64,000 nt of DNA from Mesorhizobium japonicum MAFF 303099 (GCF_000009625.1 NC_002678.2:4496001-4560000); one strand, 5' to 3'. Shown: positions 28,394 through 37,973, counted from the first letter of the stretch. Numbers and translations are program-made. The notes: generated by a model not told the origin, from the sequence alone.

Positions 28394-29032
28394 ATGCTCT
28401 CGCACGACCGCGTCTGGGCCGCCATCGATGCTCTTGCAGAGCGTTATTCGCTTTCGGCGTCAGGTCTGGCAAGGCGCGCGGGGCTCGATTCGACTGCCTT
28501 CAACAAGTCGAAACGCCTGTCGTCCGATGGCCGGCCGCGCTGGCCTTCGACCGAATCACTGGCCAAGATCATCGAGGCGACGGGTGCCTCGCTCGACGAA
28601 TTCACCGGGCTGATCGAAGGCCGCATGAGCACCGCGCCCGCCCACAGGCGCTCCGTGCCGCTGCTCGGCTTTGCCCAGGCCGGAGCCGGCGGCTTTTTCG
28701 ACGATGCCGGCTTTCCGGCGGGGCAAGGCTGGGATCTGGTCGAACTGCCGGCGCAATCGACCGAGAGCTCCTATGCCCTGCAGGTGCAAGGCGATTCCAT
28801 GCTGCCGCTCTATCGCAATGGCGACGTCCTCATCGTCGAGCCGGGCGCTGTCACCCGCAAGGGCGATCGCGTCGTCGTCAAGACCACGTCGGGCGAGGTG
28901 ATGGCCAAGGTGCTCGACCGCCAGACCGTCAAGTCGATCGCGCTGGTCTCGCTCAATCCCGATCACCCCGACCGCGACATCCCCATGCGCGAGGTCGAAT
29001 GGGTGGCGCGGATTGTCTGGGCAAGCCAGTAG
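28394..29032 (+). CDS. S24 family (LexA/CI-like) transcriptional regulator
   Basis: A 212-residue protein with an N-terminal helix-turn-helix (LSASGLARRAGLDSTAFNKS) and a C-terminal S24 peptidase-like domain. That domain has the nucleophile motif QGDSMLPLYRNGD, with the Ser in GDSM, and the Lys region KGDRVVVKTTSGEV. Such repressors can self-cleave on DNA damage or act as stress regulators. The start at 28394 (MLSHDRVW) follows GGAAGGAGAG. It is nine bases before the thermonuclease-like gene and probably cotranscribed with it. The chromosomal setting, with no phage genes nearby, suggests a host regulator rather than a prophage repressor. Confidence 0.88.
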   Translation: MLSHDRVWAAIDALAERYSLSASGLARRAGLDSTAFNKSKRLSSDGRPRWPSTESLAKIIEATGASLDEFTGLIEGRMSTAPAHRRSVPLLGFAQAGAGGFFDDAGFPAGQGWDLVELPAQSTESSYALQVQGDSMLPLYRNGDVLIVEPGAVTRKGDRVVVKTTSGEVMAKVLDRQTVKSIALVSLNPDHPDRDIPMREVEWVARIVWASQ

Positions 29033-29041
29033 GTCGGGCTG

Positions 29042-29902
29042 GTGCGGTTTCCTCATCTCATCATGGCGGTTGTGATGGTCCCGGTGATGGCGGCCCTGGT
29101 CGTCGCCGGCGGCCGCACGCTGAAAGGAAGCCAAGTCACTGTCGCGGTGGATCAGATCGATCCCGGCGCGGACACGATCCCGCAAGCCGGCGCCGAGGCC
29201 GGGTCTGAAGAGCCGGCCACGTCAGCCATTCCCGCGCCCGCCGCTGCGCCACCGCCAAAGCCGGCGGTGCATTCGCGGGCGATCGATCCGGATGTCGTCG
29301 CGCCGCCGGAGCTGCCCACCGGGGAACTGGAGCGGGTCGAGCCGCGCGAGCCGCTGAGCAAGCTGGCGCTGGCCATGCCGCCCAAGCCGAAGATGCCCGA
29401 TGACTGGAACGGCACGAAGCTGTTCCAGCCGGTCGCGACGGCCGCCGGGCTGATCGAGGCGAAAGGCTATTCGGTCGCGATTTCCGGCATAGACGCTGTG
29501 CCACAGGACGAGTCCTGTACCACCGACGGCAAGTCCTGGCCGTGCGGCATCCGCGCGCGCACGGCGTTCCGCGCCTTCCTGCGCGGCCGTGCCGTGGTCT
29601 GCACGGTGCCGCCCGAAGGCGGCCGCGACCGCATCGCGGCGCAATGCCGGATCGGCAAGCAGGACGTCGGTCAATGGTTGGTCGATAACGGCTGGGCGCG
29701 TGCCGCCAAGGGCGGACCCTATGTCGAGGCTGGCGAAAAGGCGCAAAGCGCGAAGAAGGGAATTTTCGGACCGGCGCCGAACCTTGGCGGCATATCAGCG
29801 GTGCCGCCCGCGCCAGCCCCGGCGCCTCAGGCGCCGGGTTCGATCCTGGAGGAGGTCGACGGCGCCCTCAAGCCAGCTGACCAGCCAGCGCCTGCTGAAT
29901 GA
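29042..29902 (+). CDS. Thermonuclease (SNase)-like protein with N-terminal membrane segment
   Basis: A 286-residue protein. Residues 5-24 form a signal or anchor helix ([19 protein letters not shown]). A Pro/Ala-rich linker follows to about residue 115, and then a staphylococcal-nuclease-like domain ([16 protein letters not shown] near residues 144-159, [13 protein letters not shown], and the [13 protein letters not shown] segment near 218-230). A Pro-rich tail ends it. The key SNase Arg/Glu residues are only partly recognisable, so activity is uncertain. It starts at GTG 29042. Its last 35 bases overlap the 3' end of the convergent lysK gene. Confidence 0.78.
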   Translation: MRFPHLIMAVVMVPVMAALVVAGGRTLKGSQVTVAVDQIDPGADTIPQAGAEAGSEEPATSAIPAPAAAPPPKPAVHSRAIDPDVVAPPELPTGELERVEPREPLSKLALAMPPKPKMPDDWNGTKLFQPVATAAGLIEAKGYSVAISGIDAVPQDESCTTDGKSWPCGIRARTAFRAFLRGRAVVCTVPPEGGRDRIAAQCRIGKQDVGQWLVDNGWARAAKGGPYVEAGEKAQSAKKGIFGPAPNLGGISAVPPAPAPAPQAPGSILEEVDGALKPADQPAPAE

Positions 29903-31514
29903 GCGCGCGGGTCTCGGCGACGCCGTAGAGCGCGGCGAACGAGCCGAAGCGCGGGCCGCGTTCCTGGCCGATAAGCACCTGGTAGATCATCTGGAAGAAG
30001 GCGCCCGAAACGCCCGGGCCACCCTCCGGGCTCTGCTTGGAATGATCCTGATAGCGTTCGATCTTGCGCGCCACGTTGAGCGAAGCGTTCTGGATCGCTT
30101 CGCCGCCGGCATCCGCCGGCAATGCACCAAGCGCCGCGTCCAGGGCTTCGAGCGCCTCGCGCTCGACCTCGTCTGCCGCACGGAAGGTCTTCGTCGGCCG
30201 CACGAAATCGTCGAAATAGCGGATCGCGTGGCCGACCAATTGGTCGAGCTCAGGATGCGTCTTTGGCGTCACGCCTTGCGTATGGCGCGAGATGAAGCCC
30301 CACAGCACATCCTTGTTCTGCGCATTGGAGGCGCTGACCAGGTTGAGCAGCAGCGAGAACGGCACCGGCATGTCGATTGCTGGCGGGTTGCCGTCATGCA
30401 TGTGCCAGACAGGATTGCCCAGCCGCTCCTTCCAGTCCTGCCTGGGGTAGGCGCCCAGGAAGGTGTAATACTCGTCCACCGCCCTCGGAATGACGTCGAA
30501 ATAGAGCTTCTTGGCCTGCCGCGGCCGCTGGTACATGTAGAGCCCGAGACTTTCGGTCGGCGCATAGGTCAGCCACTCGTCGATGGTCAGGCCGTTGCCC
30601 TTTGACTTCGAGATCTTCTGGCCGTTTTCGTCGAGGAACAGTTCGTAGACGAAATGCTCCGGCGCGCGCCCGCCCAATATGTTGCAGATGCGATCATAGA
30701 CCACCGCGTTGGTCTGGTGGTCCTTGCCGAACATCTCGAAATCGACGCCGAGCGCCGCCCAGCGCATGCCGAAATCCGGCTTCCACTGCAGCTTCACCCG
30801 GCCGCCGGTGATCGAAAGCGTGGTCTCGGTGCCTTCATCGTCGAAAGTGATGGTGCCGGCCTTGGCATCGACATGCTTCATCGGCACGTAGAGCACCCGG
30901 CCGCTCTTCGGGGAAATCGGCAGGAACGGACTGTAGGTCGCCTGCCGCTCCGGCCCGAGCGTCGGCAGCATCACCGCCATGATCTTGTCGTAGCGTTCGG
31001 CGGCCCGCAGCAGCATCGCGTCGAAACGGCCCGACTTGTAATACTGCGTCGCGCTGGCGAATTCGTAGTCGAAGCCGAACGTGTCGAGGAAGCGGCAGAG
31101 CATCGCATTGTTGTGATCGGCGAAGCTCGCATAGTCGCCGCCGAACGGATTGGGAACCGATGAGAGCGGCTTATGCAGGTGCGGCTCGAGTGCCGCGCGA
31201 TCCGGCACATTGTCGGGGATCTTGCGCATCCCGTCCATGTCGTCGGAGAAGCACAGCAGCTTGGTGGCGACCTTGTCCTGCGTCAGCACGCGGAACGCGT
31301 GGCGCACCATCGAGGTGCGCGCCACCTCGCCGAACGTGCCGATATGCGGCAGGCCCGATGGACCGTAGCCGGTCTCGAACAGGATCGTTTCGGGAAACTC
31401 GCCGCCTTTGTAACGCTCGATGATCTTTTTGGCTTCCTCGAACGGCCATGCCTTGCTTTCGGCCGCAGCCGCCAGCAGCTCGGGGTTGAGATCGATTGTG
31501 TTTGATCCCGCCAT
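29868..31514 (-). CDS. lysK: Class I lysyl-tRNA synthetase
   Basis: A 548-residue class I (Rossmann-fold) LysRS, the archaeal type that replaces class II LysS in most alphaproteobacteria. The HIGH motif appears as [15 protein letters not shown] near residues 51-65, and KMSKS appears as KISKSKGNG near residue 295. The C-terminal part is the alpha-helix-cage anticodon-binding domain. The ATG at 31514 ([11 protein letters not shown]) fits the family length; longer in-frame extensions to 31709 look like upstream non-coding DNA. It attaches lysine to tRNA-Lys. Convergent with the thermonuclease-like gene. Confidence 0.95.
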   Translation of the reverse strand: MAGSNTIDLNPELLAAAAESKAWPFEEAKKIIERYKGGEFPETILFETGYGPSGLPHIGTFGEVARTSMVRHAFRVLTQDKVATKLLCFSDDMDGMRKIPDNVPDRAALEPHLHKPLSSVPNPFGGDYASFADHNNAMLCRFLDTFGFDYEFASATQYYKSGRFDAMLLRAAERYDKIMAVMLPTLGPERQATYSPFLPISPKSGRVLYVPMKHVDAKAGTITFDDEGTETTLSITGGRVKLQWKPDFGMRWAALGVDFEMFGKDHQTNAVVYDRICNILGGRAPEHFVYELFLDENGQKISKSKGNGLTIDEWLTYAPTESLGLYMYQRPRQAKKLYFDVIPRAVDEYYTFLGAYPRQDWKERLGNPVWHMHDGNPPAIDMPVPFSLLLNLVSASNAQNKDVLWGFISRHTQGVTPKTHPELDQLVGHAIRYFDDFVRPTKTFRAADEVEREALEALDAALGALPADAGGEAIQNASLNVARKIERYQDHSKQSPEGGPGVSGAFFQMIYQVLIGQERGPRFGSFAALYGVAETRALIQQALAGQLA

Positions 31515-31688
31515 GGTCCTGTTTTCCAAATTGTTCGCCGGCCAGATTGTTTCGATGGCATGGCCGCAGTGTCGATTTTCAACCGGTCCTCTAGGCGCGC
31601 ATGGCCGGAGCGTCAACGCGTGGGGCGCTTTTTCCTTGCGACCTTCGACCCCCGTTCCTACCTTCGAAACCCGTTCAAGGAGTAAAGA

Positions 31689-32102
31689 ATGCCGTCGCCG
31701 ACCCCGCATGAAGCCCTGATCTACCTGATGGTCATCACCTCGGCCTCAGACCGTGACATGACCGATGTCGAACTGGCCCGGATCGGCGACGTGGTCCGCT
31801 CATGGCCGGTGTTCGAGGATTTCAAGCAGGACCGGCTGGTTCCTGTCGCCCAGGCCTGTCAGAAGCTGCTGCAAGAAAAGGACGGCCTTGAGGGTGTCCT
31901 GGCCCAAATTGCCGAAGCCCTGCCGGAGCGCTTGCACGACACCGCCTATGCCGTCGCCTTCGAAGTGGCCGCCGTCGATCTCGAAATGCGCATGGAGGAA
32001 GTGCGGGTGCTGCAGTTGATCCGCCGTAAGCTCGATCTCGATACCCTGACCGTCGCCGCCATCGGCCGTGCGGCAAAGGCGCGGCTGCGCACCCTGACTT
32101 AG
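31689..32102 (+). CDS. TerB-like family protein
   Basis: A 137-residue all-helical acidic protein. [20 protein letters not shown] at the start and [20 protein letters not shown] near residues 96-115 match the TerB-like metal-binding helical fold, with conserved acidic residues. Named for tellurite resistance, but most chromosomal members have no known role. It starts at ATG 31689, with AAGGAG about 7 bases upstream. There are no other ter genes nearby. Confidence 0.8.
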   Translation: MPSPTPHEALIYLMVITSASDRDMTDVELARIGDVVRSWPVFEDFKQDRLVPVAQACQKLLQEKDGLEGVLAQIAEALPERLHDTAYAVAFEVAAVDLEMRMEEVRVLQLIRRKLDLDTLTVAAIGRAAKARLRTLT

Positions 32103-32159
32103 GGTTCATTGATATTCAGGTGATGCCGGCCTGCTAGTGGCGATTTCCTGTGCTTCCCC

Positions 32160-32216
32160 GTTCTACTGCGCCGCAGTAGAACTGTGCTCACGTACTTTAA
32201 GTACGGTTCTCAGAAC
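32160..32216. repeat. Three adjacent perfect palindromes
   Basis: Between terB and the convergent binding-protein gene lie GTTCTACTGCG-C-CGCAGTAGAAC (32160-32182), CGTACTT-T-AAGTACG (32191-32205) and GTTCT-C-AGAAC (32206-32216). They could form successive hairpins and end transcription in both directions, or be a mobile palindromic repeat typical of rhizobial intergenic DNA. Confidence 0.6.
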
Positions 32217-32300
32217 CCACCATTGTCGGCTCGGCCTGACCTGAATCTCAACAAACCCTAGACCGTGCTCTGGAATCAGAAAAAGCTGACCGGGACCGGA

Positions 32301-33182
32301 TCAGAAAAAACTTACCGGGAAATAGCGCAGGTAGAATTCGGCGAAGGTGCCCTTCATCGAAATCTCCTGCAGCGCATAGTCTAGTGCCGCGGCCAGCGCC
32401 GGATTGTCCGCCCTTGTGGCGATAGCCATGCCCGTGCCCAGATATTCGGGCGCCAGATAAGGACCGCCGGCAAAACGGCAGCACCCGGCTGCATCTGAGC
32501 CGCCCAGCCAGAAGGCGAAACGCATGCCGTCACCGAAGGCGGCATCGATCTTGCCCGCCTTGAGATCGCTGTAGAGGGTCTCCGGTCCGTCGAAGGAGAC
32601 GATTTGGACCGTGTTGAAATAGTCGCGCAGCATGCGCTCATGCGCCGAGCCGGCGAGAACGCCGACGCGCTTGCTGCGCAGCTTGTCGAAGATCGGTTCG
32701 GCAAACGCCTTGTTCTTCGGCGTGATGAAGCGCGCCGGAAACTGCAGATACGAGCGCGAGAAGGCGTATGTCTGGCGCGATTGCGGCGTCGCGGCGATGC
32801 CGGCGATGATCGCTTCGCCTTCGCCTTTCTCGAGTGCCCCTTCAAGCTCGCCCCAGGGCAATGCCTGGATCTGGCATTTGTCGGCAATGCCGAGTTCGGC
32901 ACAGATGGCGCGCGCCAGGTCGATGTGGAAACCGGACAGCTTTCCCGTGCCATCGAGGAAATTGAAGGGCGGAAAATCCGTGGTCGTCAGGAAGCGCAGC
33001 CGGGGCAGCGCTGAAAGGTCTGGCTTCGGCAACCGTTCCTTGGCGTCCCATAATACCGGCACCTGCGGTTCGGCCGCGCGCGCCCCTGGAGCCGATGGCA
33101 GCGCCGCGATCAGCAGCGACGCCAGGACCAGGAACCTCCATTGGAACGCCACGATAGAACTCCGCCGCACTCGTGTTCGCAC
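32301..33182 (-). CDS. Periplasmic solute-binding protein (family 3), orphan
   Basis: A 293-residue SBP_bac_3 protein. The N-terminus is a signal peptide: basic RTRVRRSS, hydrophobic FLVLASLLIAAL, cleavage after ARA near residue 36. The binding domain has RFLTTTDFPPFNFLDGTGK near residues 63-81 and later GFHIDLARAICAELG. Such proteins bind amino acids or related small molecules. No permease or ATPase gene is adjacent, so it is an orphan. The start is GTG 33182 or GTG 33152, the latter preceded by GGCGGAG. It is divergent from the luxR gene. Confidence 0.85.
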   Translation of the reverse strand: MRTRVRRSSIVAFQWRFLVLASLLIAALPSAPGARAAEPQVPVLWDAKERLPKPDLSALPRLRFLTTTDFPPFNFLDGTGKLSGFHIDLARAICAELGIADKCQIQALPWGELEGALEKGEGEAIIAGIAATPQSRQTYAFSRSYLQFPARFITPKNKAFAEPIFDKLRSKRVGVLAGSAHERMLRDYFNTVQIVSFDGPETLYSDLKAGKIDAAFGDGMRFAFWLGGSDAAGCCRFAGGPYLAPEYLGTGMAIATRADNPALAAALDYALQEISMKGTFAEFYLRYFPVSFF

Positions 33183-33370
33183 CGGTTTTGGTACGAAAAT
33201 GGTACAGGCACAATGGTTTTTGATTTCAACGCGCCAATTTCAGGATATGCTTTAGCACGTTTGCAAACAGCGGTGGCTGCCTTGGTTGGGGGACCAGGGT
33301 CGAGAACCACAACCGAGAATGTGCGCGTTGCAATCCGTGGTCGGTGGCCAAATGCAGACAACGCATGGAC

Positions 33371-33384
33371 CATTGATCTCAATG
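33371..33384. promoter_or_regulatory. Small dyad before luxR
   Basis: CATTGA-TC-TCAATG, 6-base perfect arms, about 30 bases before the luxR start. Candidate operator, weak on its own. Confidence 0.25.
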
Positions 33385-33412
33385 CATGAGGCAACATGGG
33401 GTTGATGTTGCG

Positions 33413-34144
33413 ATGGGTCAATTTGATCGTACGCTGGAATACATAGACCAACTGCAACACGCCGGAACGGCGGCGGCGGTCTGCGAGAAACTGTTGGGCA
33501 TAACGTCGGATTTCGGTCTGACCGCGCTGATGGCGGGAACCGTCCCGCAGCCAGGCACACCGAGCGAGCAGCAAAAGCAGCATGTGCTGCTTTGCGACTG
33601 GCCTGTCGAATGGCTGGAGCGCTACGTGGCGCGCAACTATGTCGATCACGATCCGGTGGTCAGCCACATGAAGCAGTTGCAAGCGCCGTTCCAGTGGCGC
33701 GAAGCCGCCCAGGGCATTAGCTTCGACAAGAGCAGCGGCGAGGTGATGGGCGATGCCGGCGCGTTCAAGCTGCGCGACGGCCTGGCCTTCCCGCTGATCA
33801 CGTTGGATGGCCAGATCGTCATGGTGTCGCTGGGTGGCGAGGCCATGCAGTTGTCGGCCGCCGAGTTCGGCCTGGTGTCGCTGGTTTCGACCTATGCCGT
33901 TGGCCGCGCCATGCAACTCCACACCATGGCGACCAAGACCATCGACCATATCGAACTGACCCCGCGCGAGCGCGAATGCCTGCAATGGGCCGCCGTTGGC
34001 AAGTCGGAATGGGAGATTTCGCAAATCCTCGGCATCTCCGAACACACGTCGGAGAAACATCTTCTTAACGCCAAAAGCAAACTCGGTGCCGTCAACCGGG
34101 TCCAGGCGGTCGCCGAAGCGATAAGGCGGGGCTACATTAGCTAG
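33413..34144 (+). CDS. LuxR-type AHL-responsive transcriptional regulator
   Basis: A 243-residue quorum-sensing regulator. The N-terminal autoinducer domain carries the conserved Trp/Tyr/Asp/Pro set in WLERYVARNYVDHDPVVSH. The C-terminal GerE-type helix-turn-helix has LTPRERECLQWAAVGKSEWE followed by ISQILGISEHTSEKHL. It is directly followed by the luxI gene. The ATG at 33413 (MGQFDRTL) is favoured by a weak GGGG site upstream; an in-frame ATG at 33386 would add nine residues. It should bind the AHL made by the neighbouring synthase and act on promoters nearby. Confidence 0.92.
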   Translation: MGQFDRTLEYIDQLQHAGTAAAVCEKLLGITSDFGLTALMAGTVPQPGTPSEQQKQHVLLCDWPVEWLERYVARNYVDHDPVVSHMKQLQAPFQWREAAQGISFDKSSGEVMGDAGAFKLRDGLAFPLITLDGQIVMVSLGGEAMQLSAAEFGLVSLVSTYAVGRAMQLHTMATKTIDHIELTPRERECLQWAAVGKSEWEISQILGISEHTSEKHLLNAKSKLGAVNRVQAVAEAIRRGYIS

Positions 34145-34163
34145 GTCGGCCGTGCCGACCTAG
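34141..34163. promoter_or_regulatory. Perfect inverted repeat between luxR and luxI (lux-box-like operator or terminator)
   Basis: CTAGGTCGGC (34141-34150), centre CGT, GCCGACCTAG (34154-34163). The luxR stop codon lies in the left arm. It is about 80 bases before the luxI start. Lux boxes are 18-20-base dyads; a hairpin terminator without a strong T tract is the alternative. Confidence 0.55.
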
Positions 34164-34242
34164 AATTTCTTGCCTACGTGATCACGCAATTTTCTCGTTG
34201 AGGCACGGCCGTATCTTCCTCTTAAACCCAGGAGACGACGGC

Positions 34243-34881
34243 ATGCTTTTTTGTCTTACAACTCAAGAATTGATGGAACGTCCCGATCTTTGGGAAGCCG
34301 TCCATCGCCTGCGCTACCAGATATTTGTCGAAGAGATGGGGTGGGAGGACCTGCGGCGCCCGGACGGATTCGAGGTCGACCAGTTCGACCATGACGAGGC
34401 CGTGCATCAGATCGTCCTCAGAGGCAACGAAGTCGCGGGCTATCAACGGATGTTACCGACCACGCGGCCCCATTTGCTGACCGAGGTCTTGACCGACCTT
34501 TCCGAAGGAACGCCGCCATCGGGCCCCAACATCTGGGAATTGACCCGCTATGCGGTGGCTCCCGGTTTTCGCGATGGCCGTCGCGGCGTCTCGACCGTCG
34601 GCACCGAATTGATTGCCGGCTTCGTCGAGTGGGGGCTGAAGCGCGGCGTCGACAAGGTGATCATCGAGTTCGAGCCGATGTGGGTGTTGCGCGCCTTGCA
34701 GCTGCATTTCCTCGCGACGCCGCTGGGCTATCAGCGCACCTATGGCAATCAGCAGGTCGTGGCGACCCTGCTCTCTTTCAACGAGCACACGCTGGACGTG
34801 GTGCGTTCGCGCCGCAATCACCATGCTCCCGTCCTGGCGCGGGGATATCCCGACATGTTCGGCCAAAGGAGGGCGTCATGA
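34243..34881 (+). CDS. Acyl-homoserine-lactone synthase (LuxI family)
   Basis: A 212-residue LuxI-type synthase that joins S-adenosylmethionine and an acyl donor into an AHL. The invariant residues are present: Arg24, Phe28 and Trp34 in LRYQIFVEEMGWE, Asp46 and Asp49 in EVDQFDHD, Arg69 in GYQRML, and the Glu of IWELTRYAV. The ATG at 34243 is supported by an AGGAGA site and by alignment of these residues to LuxI numbering; the in-frame upstream ATG at 34198 adds an unlikely tail. Its stop overlaps the start of the crotonase gene (ATGA). The acyl chain cannot be told from sequence. Confidence 0.94.
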   Translation: MLFCLTTQELMERPDLWEAVHRLRYQIFVEEMGWEDLRRPDGFEVDQFDHDEAVHQIVLRGNEVAGYQRMLPTTRPHLLTEVLTDLSEGTPPSGPNIWELTRYAVAPGFRDGRRGVSTVGTELIAGFVEWGLKRGVDKVIIEFEPMWVLRALQLHFLATPLGYQRTYGNQQVVATLLSFNEHTLDVVRSRRNHHAPVLARGYPDMFGQRRAS

Positions 34882-35642
34882 GGTTGGAGATGGCCATGAA
34901 CCCGCACCCGCAACCGGAACTGCGCAACCACACGCTGATCGTCACCGTGTCGTCGAATGACGGCCGGCCGGTGCTCGACAGAAGGGCCTATGAAAGCCTT
35001 GCCAGGACATTCCACGAAGCCGCCGACAATGACGAGGTGCGTGTCGTCGTGCTGCGCGGCCTGGCAGGCTGCTTCTGCCTTGGCGGCGACTTTTCCGAAT
35101 TCCTCGACGCCACCAAGCATCAGAAGCTGATCGCCGCCGTCACCGATATGTTCCGCACGCTGGCGACGTTCCCCAAGCCCATCCTGGCCTGCGTCGACGG
35201 CGATGCCGTCGGCGTCGGCTGCACCATCTTGTTCCACTGCGACATGGTGATCGCCTCGAATGAAAGCACGTTCCGGGTGCCGTTCGTCGATTTCGGCCTT
35301 GTGCCGGATGCGGCGACCAGCATCCTGGCGCCGCAGAAGCTCGGTTATGCCGGCGCCTTCCGCTTCTTCTGTCTCGGCGACACGCTCCACGCCGAGGACG
35401 CGAGGGCACTCGGCCTCGTCGCCGAGATCGTGCATGACGGCGTAGAGGAGGCGACACTCGGCCGCGCCAGGCAGCTCGCCAAGAAGCCGGTTGCCGCCCT
35501 GCTGCAGACCCGCGGCCTGCTCAAGGGCAACACCGGTGCGCTGTGCGACCGCATCGACCAGGAGATATCGCTGTTCCAGCAGGCATTGCAGGACGACACC
35601 ACGCTGCGGCGCCTGCAGCGGATAGCCCGGCTCGCGGCCTAA
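34878..35642 (+). CDS. Crotonase (enoyl-CoA hydratase/isomerase) family protein coupled to luxI
   Basis: A 254-residue crotonase-fold protein. The oxyanion-hole region is GLAGCFCLGGDFSEF and the second motif is VGVGCTILFHCD. Both glutamates of true enoyl-CoA hydratases are missing: the first is Thr in GVGCTI, and the second site reads FVDFGLVPDA, the isomerase-like version. Its start overlaps the luxI stop by 4 bases, so the two are made together. Mesorhizobia are known to carry luxR-luxI-crotonase sets, and I recall that the crotonase affects the AHL acyl chain, but I cannot confirm the citation. An acyl-CoA isomerase that feeds an unsaturated chain to LuxI fits the residues. Confidence 0.88.
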   Translation: MRLEMAMNPHPQPELRNHTLIVTVSSNDGRPVLDRRAYESLARTFHEAADNDEVRVVVLRGLAGCFCLGGDFSEFLDATKHQKLIAAVTDMFRTLATFPKPILACVDGDAVGVGCTILFHCDMVIASNESTFRVPFVDFGLVPDAATSILAPQKLGYAGAFRFFCLGDTLHAEDARALGLVAEIVHDGVEEATLGRARQLAKKPVAALLQTRGLLKGNTGALCDRIDQEISLFQQALQDDTTLRRLQRIARLAA

Positions 35643-35685
35643 GCAACCGCGCCGCGCTGCCGATGGCCGCGCGGCGCGAGAAGGC

Positions 35686-36594
35686 CTAGCCTTCCTTGCC
35701 GAGGAATGACGGCCCTTCGCCGATGATCTTCTTGTCTTCCTTGCCGACGATATCGAGATCGCGCCCCTCATAGGGCAGCGACAACAGGATACGCCGCATC
35801 ACCGCCAGCCGCGCGCGGCGCTTGTCATTGGCCCGCACGATGATCCATGGCGCGAACTCCTTGTGGGTGCGCTTGAACATGCTGTCGCGTGCCTTGGTGT
35901 AATCGTCCCATTTGGTGATGCCGGCGACATCGATGGGCGAGAACTTCCAGCTCTTCAGCGGGCTGTAGCGGCGATCGTGAAAGCGCTCGAGCTGCGTTTC
36001 CCGGCCGATGTTGAGCCAGAATTTGAAGAAGTGGATATCGTCGTTGACGATCATCCGTTCGAAATGCGGCGTCTCATCGAGAAATTTCTCATGCTGTTCG
36101 GGCGTGCAGAAGCCCATCACCGGCTCGACGCCGGCGCGGTTGTACCAGGAGCGGTCGAAGGTGACGAATTCGCCCGCCGTCGGGAAATGGTCGACATAAC
36201 GCTGGTAGTACCATTGCCCCAGTTCAGTGGGGGTCGGCTTGGTCAGCGCCACGTTGCGCGCCGTGCGCGGATTGAGATACTGGCGCACCACGAAGATCGT
36301 TCCGCCCTTGCCGGCGGCGTCGCGGCCCTCGAACAACGCCATCACCCGTTTGCCGGTCGCCTGCAGCCATGCCTGCGCCTTGACCAGCTCGATCTGCAAT
36401 TTCTCGAGCGTCTCGTCATACTCATCGCTGTTCATCTTCTTGTCGTAGGGGTAGCCGCCCGCGGTCAGTTTGTTGTCCTCGACCCAGTCCGGGAGCTCGG
36501 GATTCTCGATGTCGAACTCCCGCTCCTTGCCCCCGATCCTGATCTTCAGCGGACCTGACGTTGGCGTTGCGGGATTTTCCTTGGCCTTTTTCAT
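35686..36594 (-). CDS. ppk2: Polyphosphate kinase 2
   Basis: A 302-residue PPK2-family P-loop kinase. It moves phosphate between polyphosphate and nucleotides, usually making GTP or ATP from the diphosphate in the one-domain class. Walker A is [12 protein letters not shown] near residues 89-100. Walker B and the conserved Asp/Arg are in [13 protein letters not shown] near 143-155, and the lid is in [15 protein letters not shown]. The start follows AAGGG by about 10 bases. It is divergent from phoR, which gives a phosphate-related neighbourhood. Confidence 0.93.
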   Translation of the reverse strand: MKKAKENPATPTSGPLKIRIGGKEREFDIENPELPDWVEDNKLTAGGYPYDKKMNSDEYDETLEKLQIELVKAQAWLQATGKRVMALFEGRDAAGKGGTIFVVRQYLNPRTARNVALTKPTPTELGQWYYQRYVDHFPTAGEFVTFDRSWYNRAGVEPVMGFCTPEQHEKFLDETPHFERMIVNDDIHFFKFWLNIGRETQLERFHDRRYSPLKSWKFSPIDVAGITKWDDYTKARDSMFKRTHKEFAPWIIVRANDKRRARLAVMRRILLSLPYEGRDLDIVGKEDKKIIGEGPSFLGKEG

Positions 36595-36707
36595 CGAGAC
36601 GAACCCTTTTCAGCTTGCGGACTCATGCTATTGGGAGCCTCCATGCCGGTCTAGCAGGAAGTTGCCATGCGGCCGGACAGCGCCCGAGAGGGCTATAGGA
36701 CGCGCGG

Positions 36708-37973
36708 ATGGCTGAGCAAAGCGCAGAGCAGGCAAGTGTGGCGCAAGCCATGGCCATCCGGCTGTGGAACAGCCGCTGGCTGCTCGTCGCTGGCGTTATC
36801 GGTATCCTGATCGCTTTTGCCTTCGCGGGGATCTCCGCCTATGTTCTAGTGCCGGCGCTGCTTCTGCTGCTCGCTGCCGCACTGTTGCCAACCACCGGCC
36901 TGCGCCAGTCCGGCGAGAATGCCGCCGCGATCGAGGCGATCGGCCTGCAGCGCCTGTCGGGCGAATATCTGGCGGCGGCCGTCGCCGACCCGCTGATCAT
37001 CTTCGACCGCTCCGCCACCATCGTCCACGCCAACGCCGCCGCCTTTGCCGCTTTCGGCGGCATCGCGCCGGGCCTGTCGCTGCCGCTGAAATTCCGGGCG
37101 CCGGAAATGCAGACCCTGCTCGACAGCGTGCTGTCGGGCACGATCGCTTCCGATGTCGTCGACTATACCGAGAAGCTGCCGGTCGAACGGGCCTACCGGG
37201 TCAGCGCGTCCTCGGTCGGGCACGGCACCGACCTCTATGTGCTGGTGTTCAAGGACCAGAGCGAAACGCGCAGGATCGACCGCATGCGCGCCGATTTCAT
37301 CGCCAATGCCAGCCACGAATTGCGCACCCCGCTCGCCTCGATCGCCGGTTTCATCGAAACGCTACGCGGACCGGCCCGCAACGATCCGGCGGCGCGCGAG
37401 CAATTCCTGCAGATCATGCAGAACCAGACCGGCCGCATGGCGCGTCTGATCGACGATCTGCTGTCCTTGTCCCGGCTGGAGATGAAGCCCTATCTGAAGC
37501 CCGGAACCGAGGTCGACCTGCGCCAGACCGTCGACAGCGTCATCGATTCACTGGCCCCGCTTGCCCACGAAAACAGCGTCGTCATCGAGCGCGATTTCGC
37601 CAAGGGACCTCTCAACGTGCCGGGCGATCGTGACGAGCTGTTTCAGGTTTTCGAGAACCTGCTGGAAAACGCCTGCAAATACGGTCAGTCCGGCGGCCGG
37701 GTCGTGGTGTCGATCGCGCACGCCGATGACGGTTCCGAACCCGGCATCGACGTCACCATCCGGGATTTCGGTCCCGGCATTCCCGAGGAGCACATTCCGC
37801 GCATCACTGAGCGCTTCTATCGCATCGACGTCGAGACCAGCCGGACCCAGAAAGGCACTGGCCTTGGCCTGTCCATCGTCAAGCACATCCTGACGCGCCA
37901 CAATGCCAGGCTGACGATCAAATCCGAGGTCGGCAAGGGCGCCGCCTTCTCGGTTCATTTGCCGACGCACTGA
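36708..37973 (+). CDS. phoR: Phosphate-regulon sensor histidine kinase PhoR
   Basis: A 421-residue membrane-bound histidine kinase. Two transmembrane segments lie near residues 24-60 (WLLVAGVIGILIAFAFAGIS and VLVPALLLLLAAALL), then a PAS-like domain near 88-185. The phospho-acceptor is His203 in NASHELRTPLASIAGF. The ATPase domain has N box ENLLENACKYG, DFGPGIP and the G2 box GTGLGLSIVKHIL. There is no large periplasmic domain, as in PhoR. It would phosphorylate PhoB under phosphate limitation. The next gene is phoU; pst and phoB genes are not here. Confidence 0.9.
   Translation: MAEQSAEQASVAQAMAIRLWNSRWLLVAGVIGILIAFAFAGISAYVLVPALLLLLAAALLPTTGLRQSGENAAAIEAIGLQRLSGEYLAAAVADPLIIFDRSATIVHANAAAFAAFGGIAPGLSLPLKFRAPEMQTLLDSVLSGTIASDVVDYTEKLPVERAYRVSASSVGHGTDLYVLVFKDQSETRRIDRMRADFIANASHELRTPLASIAGFIETLRGPARNDPAAREQFLQIMQNQTGRMARLIDDLLSLSRLEMKPYLKPGTEVDLRQTVDSVIDSLAPLAHENSVVIERDFAKGPLNVPGDRDELFQVFENLLENACKYGQSGGRVVVSIAHADDGSEPGIDVTIRDFGPGIPEEHIPRITERFYRIDVETSRTQKGTGLGLSIVKHILTRHNARLTIKSEVGKGAAFSVHLPTH

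Noticed and set aside
28394..29032. Prophage repressor
   Set aside because: The S24 regulator has no integrase, excisionase or phage structural genes near it, so a host regulator is more likely.
33141..33389. 82-codon plus-strand frame before luxR
   Set aside because: It covers the start of the divergent binding-protein gene and the promoter gap, lacks a ribosome site, and has a composition unlike the coding genes.
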